DNA from: an uncultured Oscillospiraceae bacterium
GTDB taxonomy: Bacteria > Bacillota > Clostridia > Oscillospirales > Oscillospiraceae
Reading direction: 5' to 3'
DNA: 5,595 nt
NCBI GenBank assembly: GCA_947628975.1
Contig: CANRBW010000109.1
Coordinates: 1-5,595 of the forward strand
The position numbers were made by a program, and so were the translations under genes. Positions 1 through 5,300 of the stretch are shown piece after piece. The notes beneath the pieces were generated by a model. It was not told the DNA's origin and searched no databases. It was given only the letters and a program-made list of their open reading frames with translations. Position 1 is the stretch's first letter; each line of letters begins with the position of its first letter.

Positions 1-1
1 G

Positions 2-1237
2 CTGGAGTTCCCGGTGGTGGCGGTGGGCGGCCTGGGCAAGCGGTTCAACCGCAGTGACGACCGCGAGCCCATGCTCTTCCACCGGGAGATGGGCCTGGGC
101 CCCCAGGGGATCGACCCGGAGCGGTCCATCCGCTACCCCACCCTGGCCCGGTACGCCGTCCAGTCCCGCCAGGAGCGGGAGATGTACAGCGAGGAGCTGC
201 GGCTTTTGTATGTGGCCCTCACCAGGGCCAGGGAGAAGCTGATTTTGGTCTGCGCCGCGCGGGACCTGGAGGGGGAGCTGGACAAGCTGCTGCCGGTGGC
301 CCAGCTGCCCGTCCCGGCGGAGCTGTTGGCCCAGCTGCCTACGGTGGGCCACTGGGTCCTGGCCGCCGCCCTGTGCCGCCCGGAGGCGGAGTTCCTGCGG
401 CGGGGGTGGCCCCTAGCCCAGGTCCCGGCGGCGGACGCCTTCTACGGCGCGGCCTGGGAGGTGGCGGTCCACCAAGGGGAGGACTACCTCCGGCCCCCCG
501 CCCGGCCTGGGGCGGACCCGGTCCGCCGGGAGAGGGAGGAGGAGGTCCCCCTGCCCGACTACCGCTGGCGCTATCCCTGGCAGGCGGCCACGGCGCTGCC
601 CTCCAAGCTCACCGCCACCCAGCTCAAGGGCCGGGCCCTGGACCAGGAGACCGCCCAGGACGCGCCGCCCGCCGCCCGGCCCATCCTCTTTGACCGGCCC
701 GACTTCGCCGAGGAGCGGGGCCTGACCGCCGGGGAGCGGGGCACCGCCCACCACCTGGTGATGCAATACCTGGACTACGCCCAGGCGGACAGCCTGGACC
801 ACCTCCGGGGGGAGATCGCCCGGCTGGTGGAACGGGGCTTCATCACCCCCCAGCAGGGCCGGGCGGTGGAGCCGGGGGTGCTGTTGGACTTCTTCACCTC
901 CCCCCTGGGCCGACAGGCCCTGGCGGCGGGGGAGGGTCTGCGCCGGGAGTTCAAGTTCTCCGTCCTGGAGCCGGCAGAGCGCTACTTCCCGGAGCTGGAG
1001 CCGGGGGAGGAGATCCTGATGCAGGGAGTGGTGGACTGCTGGTTCGACACCCCGGAGGGCCTGGTCATCCTGGACTTCAAGAGCGACCGGGTCACCGACG
1101 GGACGGTGGCCCAGCGGGCCGAGGAGTACCGCCCCCAGCTGGAGGCGTACGCCGCCGCCCTCTCCAAGCTCCTGGTCCGGCCGGTGGCCCGAAAGGTCCT
1201 CTGGTTCTTCGCCCTCAGCCGCCCGGTGGAGCTGTGA
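2..1237 (+). CDS. addA: AddA, ATP-dependent helicase/nuclease subunit A (C-terminal part, 5' end outside window)
   Basis: AddA is the helicase-nuclease subunit of AddAB, the Firmicute counterpart of RecBCD; the complex resects double-strand breaks up to Chi for RecA loading. The frame is open from the window edge, and 411 residues are visible out of a usual length of about 1,200. The first visible residues (LEFPVV) are the end of the UvrD-type 'KGLEFPVV' helicase motif. Helicase motif VI, LYVALTRAREK, is at visible residues 69-79. The RecB-family nuclease domain follows: GTAHH (His about 251), GVVD (Asp 345), DFK (358-360) and the Q-x3-Y motif (Gln 379, Tyr 383). All nuclease positions are present, so this end looks functional. 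No cysteine cluster is seen, as expected because the iron-sulfur cluster belongs to AddB. The gene is convergent with gluQ, and its transcript should end at the terminator at 1422-1464. addB presumably lies upstream, outside the window. Confidence 0.95.
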   Translation: MEFPVVAVGGLGKRFNRSDDREPMLFHREMGLGPQGIDPERSIRYPTLARYAVQSRQEREMYSEELRLLYVALTRAREKLILVCAARDLEGELDKLLPVAQLPVPAELLAQLPTVGHWVLAAALCRPEAEFLRRGWPLAQVPAADAFYGAAWEVAVHQGEDYLRPPARPGADPVRREREEEVPLPDYRWRYPWQAATALPSKLTATQLKGRALDQETAQDAPPAARPILFDRPDFAEERGLTAGERGTAHHLVMQYLDYAQADSLDHLRGEIARLVERGFITPQQGRAVEPGVLLDFFTSPLGRQALAAGEGLRREFKFSVLEPAERYFPELEPGEEILMQGVVDCWFDTPEGLVILDFKSDRVTDGTVAQRAEEYRPQLEAYAAALSKLLVRPVARKVLWFFALSRPVEL

Positions 1238-1246
1238 CCCCCGCAT

Positions 1247-1424
1247 GTCGTGTGCGCGCACAAAAACGCCCCGCGGCCGACGGAGCCCCGTCGTAACGAA
1301 CCGTTCGCAAGGAGCACCCGCCCGTCGTGTGTGCGCACAAAAACGCCCCGCGGCTGGATGGAGCCCCGTCGTTACGGGCCGCTCGCAAGGAGCACCCGCG
1401 TGTCGTATATGCGCACAAAAACGC
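1247..1424. repeat. Tandem array of a 77/78-bp noncoding unit (two full copies, one partial)
   Basis: Copy 1 is 1247-1323 (77 bp), copy 2 is 1324-1401 (78 bp), and copy 3 starts at 1402 and is recognisable for about 23 bp before it runs into the addA/gluQ terminator. Each copy begins GTCGTGTG/GTCGTATA and continues with GCGCACAAAAACGC. The full copies share CCGCGGC, GGAGCCCCGTCGT, ACG, TCGCAAGGAGCACCCGC in the same order. Copies 1 and 2 differ by about eight substitutions and one inserted base. The period is not a multiple of three and there is no ribosome binding site, so the long frames crossing the array are not genes. Each copy holds a palindrome near its start (TGTGCGCGCACA in copy 1, TGTGCGCACA in copy 2) and two short potential hairpins. 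It may belong to a dispersed intergenic repeat family; this cannot be tested from one window. Confidence 0.85.
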
Positions 1425-1464
1425 GGTCAGGAGGCGTTGCCTCCCGGACCGCGCTTTTGTTTTG
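1422..1464. terminator. Bidirectional intrinsic terminator shared by addA and gluQ
   Basis: The outer stem is CGCGGTC (1422-1428) with GACCGCG (1447-1453). The inner stem is GGAGGC (1430-1435) with GCCTCC (1439-1444), with a GTT loop and a small internal bulge (A against CG). On the + strand it is followed by CTTTTGTTTT (1454-1463), which ends addA. On the - strand the stem is followed by a T run, the complement of AAAAA at 1417-1421, which suits gluQ, whose stop is at 1484-1486. The A tract on the left is also part of the third repeat copy. Confidence 0.9.
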
Positions 1465-1483
1465 TCCACAGCCGGACCGCCGG

Positions 1484-2398
1484 TCAGCGGACGGTCACGT
1501 CCGCCCTGGTGACCCGTTCCCAGGAGAACTCCCCCACCAGCTCCCGGGGGGTCACCGGCCGGGGCCGGTCCAGCAGACCGGCCCAGAAGGCCAGCCGGCC
1601 CACGATCTCCCCGGCGCTGTGGCGGCGGCTCATGGCCCGGAGGGACAGGTCCCCCTCCCGCTTGGACAGCCTCCGGCCGTCGGGGGCCAGGAGCAGGGGG
1701 ACGTGGTAGTACCGGGGGTGGGGGAAGCCCAGCTCCTCCTGGAGCCAGAGCTGCTGGGGGGTGGAGGGGAGCAGGTCCCGGCCCCGGACCACCTGGGTCA
1801 CCCCGGCGTCGCCGTCGTCCACCACCACCGCCAGCTGATAGGCGAACAGGCCGTCGGAGCGGCGGAGGATGAAGTCCCCCACCTCCCTGGCCAGGTCCGC
1901 CCGGAAGGGGCCCTGGAGCCCGTCGCGCAGGGCGACCTCCCTGGCGGGGACCAGCGCCCGGAGGGCGGGGCGGCGGCCCTGGGCCTCCCGCGCGGCCCGG
2001 TCCTGGGGGGAGAGGCCCCGGCAGGTCCCGGCGTAGACCGGGGCGGCGCCGTGGGGGGCGCTGGCCTCGGTGACGGCGTGGAGCTCCCGGCGGGAGCAGT
2101 AGCAGGGGTAGACCAGCCCCCGCTCCGCCAGGGTCGCCAGACAGTCCTGATACCGCGCCCCCCGCTCCGACTGCCACACCGGCGGCGCGTCCCAGTCCAG
2201 CCCCAGCCAGGCCAGGTCCTCCATCACCGCCAGGGCGTAGGGTCTGGGGCAGCGGGGGCGGTCCAGGTCCTCCAGCCGCAGCAGCACCTCGCCCCCCTCG
2301 GACCGGGCCCCCAGCCAGGCCAGCAGGGCGGCGAAGGCGTTGCCCAGGTGCATCGCCCCGCTGGGGCTGGGGGCCAACCGACCCACCGTCCGCGCCAT
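1484..2398 (-). CDS. gluQ: GluQ, glutamyl-Q tRNA(Asp) synthetase
   Basis: This is a truncated paralogue of glutamyl-tRNA synthetase that lacks the anticodon-binding domain. The family activates glutamate and attaches it to queuosine at position 34 of tRNA-Asp. The protein has 304 aa, the usual length for the family. Visible motifs are the class I HIGH-like HLGN (residues 17-20, in PSPSGAMHLGN), RLEDLD (41-46), a zinc-binding set typical of GluQ (Cys99, Cys101, Tyr122, Cys126), VVRGRDLLPST (about 203-213) and the KMSKS-like RRLSKR (242-247). The ATG at 2396-2398 was chosen because GGGAGGGG sits five bases upstream and the family N-terminus (RLAPSPSG) begins at once. An in-frame ATG at 2549-2551 would add 51 unrelated residues and lie upstream of the promoter. 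The gene is single, divergent from the 96-aa gene and convergent with addA. Its presence predicts a queuosine-containing tRNA pool. Confidence 0.95.
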   Translation of the reverse strand: MARTVGRLAPSPSGAMHLGNAFAALLAWLGARSEGGEVLLRLEDLDRPRCPRPYALAVMEDLAWLGLDWDAPPVWQSERGARYQDCLATLAERGLVYPCYCSRRELHAVTEASAPHGAAPVYAGTCRGLSPQDRAAREAQGRRPALRALVPAREVALRDGLQGPFRADLAREVGDFILRRSDGLFAYQLAVVVDDGDAGVTQVVRGRDLLPSTPQQLWLQEELGFPHPRYYHVPLLLAPDGRRLSKREGDLSLRAMSRRHSAGEIVGRLAFWAGLLDRPRPVTPRELVGEFSWERVTRADVTVR

Positions 2399-2441
2399 AG
2401 CCGCCCCTCCCTTCCGCGGGTAGCGCCCGCATGGTGCGCCC

Positions 2442-2471
2442 ATTATAGCACAGCCTGTCCCCCCGCCGCAA
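2442..2471 (-). promoter_or_regulatory. Sigma-A promoter of gluQ (extended -10)
   Basis: Read on the - strand, TGC-TATAAT is a perfect -10 (2442-2447) with an extended TGn. A partial -35, TTGCGG (2466-2471), lies 18 bp upstream. The start site would be near 2435, giving a leader of about 37 nt that contains the GGGAGGGG ribosome binding site at 2404-2411. Confidence 0.75.
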
Positions 2472-2509
2472 GCGGTCCCCGCCGGGGCGGGAGAGGGGGG
2501 CGGGACCGC
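2472..2509. repeat. Imperfect GC-rich inverted repeat between divergent promoters
   Basis: GCGGTCCCCGCC (2472-2483) pairs with GGCGGGACCGC (2499-2509), with one bulged C. It lies just upstream of the gluQ -35 and about 50 bp upstream of the opposite -35. There is no T tract on either side, so it is not a terminator. It could be a protein-binding site or simply reflect the GC-rich composition. Confidence 0.4.
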
Positions 2510-2557
2510 CGGAAGATACAAAATAAGGGGGGATACGATTTTTCCCACCACAAGGGG

Positions 2558-2586
2558 TTGACAGAACGGTTGCGATGTGTTACAAT
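2558..2586 (+). promoter_or_regulatory. Strong sigma-A promoter for the 96-aa gene and NlpC/P60 gene
   Basis: A perfect -35, TTGACA (2558-2563), is followed after 17 bp by TACAAT (2581-2586), one mismatch from consensus. The start site is predicted near 2593. The leader is about 20 nt and contains AGGAGGGG (2603-2610) four bases before the ATG. No operator-like repeat overlaps it, so strong constitutive expression is expected. Confidence 0.88.
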
Positions 2587-2614
2587 TTGGTTACATCAAG
2601 TTAGGAGGGGCAAT

Positions 2615-2905
2615 ATGGCTAAAAAGGAACTGCCTTTGGAATACAAGGGGCACCCGCTCCGCCGGAAGGGCAACATGATCTATTACGGCTCCATGGCCGA
2701 CAAGTATATCATCCTGCTGACCATCAACGACGCCAAGAGCGTGGACGACCTGGACGTGCCCACCAAGGTGAGCATCCAGCTCCAGCTCACCGACCCGGAC
2801 CTGCGCTCCAGGGACCGGGTGGTGAAGAAGTCGGAGAAGGACAGCCTCTACGCCGCCATGGACGTGGGCGCGGTCTGGCTGGAGCGGGCGCTGACCAGTA
2901 TGTAA
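2615..2905 (+). CDS. Small cytosolic protein of unknown function, 96 aa
   Basis: I do not recognise the family with certainty. The frame is supported by a near-consensus promoter and an AGGAGGGG ribosome binding site directly before the ATG. The protein starts MAKKELPLEYKGHPLRRKGN and continues with a YYGSMADKYIILLTI segment (about residues 23-37). That segment looks like beta strands, with the polar stretches DAKSVDDLDV and TDPDLRSRDRVVKK around it, and the end is a probable amphipathic helix (about residues 74-94). There is no signal peptide, membrane segment or cysteine. It is rich in both Lys/Arg and Asp/Glu, which suggests a small, compact cytosolic protein. The next gene starts 51 bp downstream with no terminator or promoter in between, so the two are probably co-transcribed. 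That pairing with a wall hydrolase does not by itself give a function. Confidence 0.85.
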   Translation: MAKKELPLEYKGHPLRRKGNMIYYGSMADKYIILLTINDAKSVDDLDVPTKVSIQLQLTDPDLRSRDRVVKKSEKDSLYAAMDVGAVWLERALTSM

Positions 2906-2956
2906 GCGCCCCGCGGGCCGGTGCGAAAGAGAAGACCACACAAGGGGGAACCTGAA

Positions 2957-3892
2957 GTGAATTGGAAAAAGCTGGTCAGCGGCGGCGCTCTGGCCGCCGC
3001 TTTGGCCGGGGCCACCATGGTCTCCGCCGCCGCCGACTTCATCGGCGTGGGCACGGTGACGGGGGACGGGCTGCGGCTGCGCTCCGGCGCGGGCACCGAG
3101 AACGCCGTCCTGGCCACCGCCAACGCGGGGGACCTGGCTATGGTGATCGGGGAGGAGAACGGCTGGTACAAGGTGGACTTCGGCACCCAGGTGGGCTATA
3201 TGTCCGGGGGCTATGTGAACGTGGCCGCCGCGGTGGACGCCGACCTGGGCCTGGGGATGGTGACCACCAGCGGCTCGGTGCTGAACCTGCGGGCCCAGGC
3301 CGGGACGGACGGCGCGGTGCTGGCCCGGATCCCCAACGGCACCGCCGTGGACCTGGTGGGCTTCGCCTCCGGGTGGTATAAGGTCAACTACCAGGGCACT
3401 GTGGGCTATGCCAGCAGCGCGTACATCACCCCCGTGCTGGACGCCGCCGGCACCCGCCGGGACGGGGACAACGTGGCCCAGACCGCCCAGGCCGGCGCCC
3501 TGGGGCAGAAGATCGTCAACGAGGCCATGAAGCACGTGGGCAAGCGCTACGTCTACGGCGCCAAGGGCCCCAACGCCTTTGACTGCTCCGGCTTCCCCTA
3601 CTCCTGCGTCAAGCAGGCCAGCGGCGGCTCCATCCTGCTCTCCGGCGGCTCCACCAGCCAGTGGTACTCCGCCCCCGGCCAGCGGATCTACTCCATCAGC
3701 GAGCTCCAGCCCGGCGACCTGTTCTTCATCTGCGACCCCGCTTACAGCGGCGGCAAGGCCACCTCCCATGTGGCCATCTACGCCGGCAACGGCAACCTGG
3801 TCCACGCCTCCGACAGCCGGACCGGCGTAATCGTCAACCCCATCAAGGACAAGGACCGCCGCTACTTCGTGGGCGCCATCCGCCTGGGGTAA
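2957..3892 (+). CDS. Secreted SH3b-SH3b-NlpC/P60 peptidoglycan endopeptidase
   Basis: The predicted protein has 311 aa and is exported. Its N-terminus (about residues 1-26) is a signal peptide: NWKK, an Ala-rich hydrophobic core, then VSAAA before Asp. Two bacterial SH3 domains follow (about 28-90 and 97-160), each with an LRLR/LNLR strand, a GWYKV motif and a VGY motif; these usually bind the cell wall. A linker leads to a C-terminal NlpC/P60 domain (about 182-311). Its catalytic Cys210 is in FDCSG, His271 is in SHVAIYAG and His283 is in LVHAS. Members of this family cut stem-peptide bonds such as gamma-D-Glu-diaminopimelate; the exact bond is not visible here. FDCSG is followed by FPYS where FVQY-like residues are more common. 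The GTG at 2957 was chosen because AAGGGGG lies at 2942-2948 and the signal peptide then starts correctly; the GTG at 2921 would add 12 charged residues and has no Shine-Dalgarno. Confidence 0.93.
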   Translation: MNWKKLVSGGALAAALAGATMVSAAADFIGVGTVTGDGLRLRSGAGTENAVLATANAGDLAMVIGEENGWYKVDFGTQVGYMSGGYVNVAAAVDADLGLGMVTTSGSVLNLRAQAGTDGAVLARIPNGTAVDLVGFASGWYKVNYQGTVGYASSAYITPVLDAAGTRRDGDNVAQTAQAGALGQKIVNEAMKHVGKRYVYGAKGPNAFDCSGFPYSCVKQASGGSILLSGGSTSQWYSAPGQRIYSISELQPGDLFFICDPAYSGGKATSHVAIYAGNGNLVHASDSRTGVIVNPIKDKDRRYFVGAIRLG

Positions 3893-3920
3893 GAGACCAG
3901 CCCGACCCTGTGTCCGCCGC

Positions 3921-3951
3921 CTCCCCTCCGGCCCGGCCGGAGGGGAGTTTT
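3921..3951 (+). terminator. Intrinsic terminator of the 96-aa/NlpC operon
   Basis: CTCCCCTCCGGCC is followed by one base and its exact complement GGCCGGAGGGGAG (3921-3947), then TTTT (3948-3951). The stem is very GC-rich and starts 29 bp after the NlpC/P60 stop codon. Confidence 0.88.
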
Positions 3952-3976
3952 CCTACCCGCCGGGGGAGGAAAGACC

Positions 3977-4005
3977 TTGCGAAACGTGGCAGGATATGGT
4001 AGAAT
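3977..4005 (+). promoter_or_regulatory. Promoter of the 8-TM membrane protein gene
   Basis: TTGCGA (3977-3982) and TAGAAT (4000-4005) are separated by 17 bp. The start site is predicted near 4012, giving a leader of about 87 nt. The -10 and start site lie inside the perfect inverted repeat at 3997-4029, which suggests repression by a DNA-binding protein. Confidence 0.7.
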
Positions 4006-4029
4006 ATCCGTATAGCGGATATTCTACCA
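3997..4029. promoter_or_regulatory. Perfect 14-bp inverted repeat over -10/+1: likely operator
   Basis: TGGTAGAATATCCG (3997-4010), spacer TATAG (4011-4015), then the exact complement CGGATATTCTACCA (4016-4029). The centre (4013) falls on the predicted start site. Because transcription would begin near the centre, the full hairpin would not form in the main transcript, so a DNA-level operator fits better than an RNA element. An extra GGATAT at 3993-3998 also pairs with ATATCC at 4004-4009, giving a nested, overlapping half site. No regulator gene is next to it in the window. Confidence 0.7.
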
Positions 4030-4098
4030 CTGGATGCCGCCTTGCGGCCGTGGCGACGAAAACGGCTGCCGAGGACAAAACAGAGAGGGAGTGGGGGC

Positions 4099-4872
4099 GT
4101 GAAGAAGGAGGATCGGACCGCCAAAAAACAGCGGGAGGACCGGGCGCTGAACCGGGTCCTGTGCTGGTTCGGCGGCGCGGTGGTCTTGGAGTTCTTCCTG
4201 CTCCTGCTCAACCGCTTCTACTTCGTGGACCACAACGGGGGGAACGTGGCCCTCTCCCGTGGGCTGTTCCGGTTTTTGCGCGTGTCGGCCTGGGTCCTTC
4301 TGGCGGTGACGGCGGCCTTCGCCCTGTGGTGGCTCCTGCGCCGCCGCCAGGGGAAGAAGACCGCCCTCCAGAGCGGAGGCTGCGTCTGCGCCGGGGCGCT
4401 GTTTCTGTGCGCCTTTGTGGCGGGGGTCTGGGGGAACTACGGCGGGGTGCGCTTCCTCTACGTCTGCGTCCCGGTGGTGGCGGTGCTGGCCCTGGTGTAC
4501 TACCTCTACCAGCGGGAGTTCTTCCTGGTGGCCCTCCAGGGGGGCGTGACGCTGTTCGCCCTGTGGTTCTATCACAGCTTCTCCGGCCGGATCGACGGGG
4601 CGGTCTACGCCGTGATGGGGACGGTGCTGGCCCTCACCGCGGCGGCGGTGGTCCTGCTGGTCCTGCTCCAGCGGGGGAAGGGCGCCCTGGGGAAGCGCCG
4701 CGTCTTGCCCAAAAAGGCCAACTACCTCCCCCTGTATATCGCCGCCGGCGTCACCGTGGCGGCCCTTCCGGCGGCCATGCTCCTCGGCCAGACCGCGGCC
4801 TACGCCGCCATCTTCGCGGTGGTGGCCTGGCTCTTCGGCGCCGCCATCTACTACACCGTGCGGCTGATGTGA
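4099..4872 (+). CDS. Predicted polytopic membrane protein, 8 TM segments, unknown function
   Basis: I do not recognise a family. The protein has 257 aa. A basic cytosolic N-terminus (KKEDRTAKKQREDR) is followed by about eight hydrophobic segments, at residues 21-42, 60-80, 93-112, 118-137, 140-159, 168-190, 209-231 and 233-253. Positive loops (RRRQGKK near 81-87 and RGKGALGKRR near 192-201) agree with both ends being cytosolic. No transporter, protease or kinase motif is apparent, and Trp, Phe, Tyr and Cys are frequent in the membrane segments. The GTG at 4099 was chosen because GAGGGA (4085-4090) lies eight bases upstream; the in-frame TTG at 4042 has no ribosome binding site. The gene stands alone between two terminators and has its own promoter with an operator-like repeat, so it is probably made conditionally. 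A permease-like or envelope-stress role would be a guess. Confidence 0.85.
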   Translation: MKKEDRTAKKQREDRALNRVLCWFGGAVVLEFFLLLLNRFYFVDHNGGNVALSRGLFRFLRVSAWVLLAVTAAFALWWLLRRRQGKKTALQSGGCVCAGALFLCAFVAGVWGNYGGVRFLYVCVPVVAVLALVYYLYQREFFLVALQGGVTLFALWFYHSFSGRIDGAVYAVMGTVLALTAAAVVLLVLLQRGKGALGKRRVLPKKANYLPLYIAAGVTVAALPAAMLLGQTAAYAAIFAVVAWLFGAAIYYTVRLM

Positions 4873-4898
4873 CCGCGCGGCCTCCCCGACGTGTGGAA

Positions 4899-4934
4899 AG
4901 CCGCCCGGAGCGAGAGCGCTCCGGGCGGCTTTTT
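4899..4934 (+). terminator. Intrinsic terminator of the membrane protein gene
   Basis: AGCCGCCCGGAGCG (4899-4912), loop AGAG, then the exact complement CGCTCCGGGCGGCT (4917-4930), followed by TTTT (4931-4934). It begins 27 bp after the stop codon. On the - strand the stem is followed only by a short T run, so it may also stop readthrough from the tsaD side. Confidence 0.9.
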
Positions 4935-5041
4935 CCCTGTCCCGGCGGGGGCTGGCGGGGTTAGACCCCGGGGAATCGCGACGGGAATCTTGCATGGCGC
5001 GGAGGGGACGTTGCGGCGGCAAAAGTCAGGAAAACTGCGAG

Positions 5042-5075
5042 ATTTTCGGGAAAACCGTCCGGTTTTCCCGAAAAT
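5042..5075. repeat. Perfect 16-bp inverted repeat, 2-bp spacer
   Basis: ATTTTCGGGAAAACCG (5042-5057), TC, then the exact complement CGGTTTTCCCGAAAAT (5060-5075). No T tract follows on either strand, so it does not look like an intrinsic terminator. It ends 16 bp before TTGACA at 5092 and could be a protein-binding site or a dispersed palindromic repeat. Confidence 0.8.
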
Positions 5076-5139
5076 GGCTGGAGCGGAAAAGTTGACATAA
5101 TGCGTGGAAATAATAAAAAATACTCCCGGTATAGCGGGG

Positions 5140-5173
5140 AAAAAGCCCTCGGTTTTTGTCGTCGAAAAAGGGC
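5140..5173 (-). terminator. Possible terminator for tsaD-side transcripts (weak)
   Basis: Read on the - strand, GCCC-TTTTT pairs with AAAAA-GGGC around a 7-base loop (CGACGAC), with a 4-base bulge, and the stem is followed at once by TTTTT (5140-5144). It lies about 150 bp past the tsaD stop. The bulge weakens it. Confidence 0.35.
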
Positions 5174-5190
5174 GGCGTTGGTATTTCAAC

Positions 5191-5211
5191 ATTTCCACAA
5201 AGTTTTCCACA
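5191..5211 (+). promoter_or_regulatory. Pair of DnaA-box-like 9-mers
   Basis: ATTTCCACA (5191-5199) and TTTTCCACA (5203-5211) match the DnaA box TTATCCACA at 7/9 and 8/9, in the same orientation and 12 bp apart. A weaker match, TTATCCTTA, occurs on the - strand near 5262-5270. Binding is an inference; the gene context (tsaD) is not the usual origin neighbourhood. Confidence 0.3.
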
Positions 5212-5300
5212 TGAAATAGGGCGGACCCCCGGCAAGGGGGCCGTCCCAAAGTTTACATAAGGATAAGTCTTTCCAGGGATTTCCAGAACCGTGCAAGAAA

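Noticed and set aside
1295..1315. LexA (SOS) box at CGAACCGTTCG in repeat copy 1
   Set aside because: The Gram-positive LexA site needs four bases between CGAAC and GTTCG; here there is one, and copy 2 has lost the sequence.
1247..1424. CRISPR array
   Set aside because: The units are contiguous 77/78-bp tandem copies with no unique spacers between short repeats, and no cas genes are visible.
1215..2471. Long - strand frame over the repeats and gluQ (418 codons)
   Set aside because: It is a GC-driven shadow rich in Gly, Pro and Arg, it overlaps gluQ in another frame, and it has no ribosome binding site.
2399..2551. 51-residue N-terminal extension of GluQ
   Set aside because: The extension begins upstream of the gluQ promoter and does not resemble the family; the ATG at 2398 has a good ribosome binding site.
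1250..2614. N-terminal extension of the 96-aa gene over the repeats and gluQ
   Set aside because: It is antisense to gluQ with shadow-like composition; the promoter at 2558-2586 and AGGAGGGG at 2603-2610 fix the ATG at 2615.
2591..3805. 404-codon - strand frame opposite the 96-aa and NlpC/P60 genes
   Set aside because: It is antisense to two well-supported genes, has shadow composition and no ribosome binding site.
4030..4098. Riboswitch or T-box in the leader of the membrane protein gene
   Set aside because: The leader is under 90 nt and shows only short 5-bp hairpins, with no recognisable riboswitch core or T-box sequence.
4024..5022. 332-codon - strand frame opposite the membrane protein
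   Set aside because: It is a shadow of the membrane protein gene with low-complexity His/Gln/Pro/Arg composition.
5219..5247. Terminator at the GC hairpin CCCCC-GGCAA-GGGGG
   Set aside because: The outer stem is badly mismatched and no T tract follows on either strand; it is kept only as a hairpin in the intergenic description.
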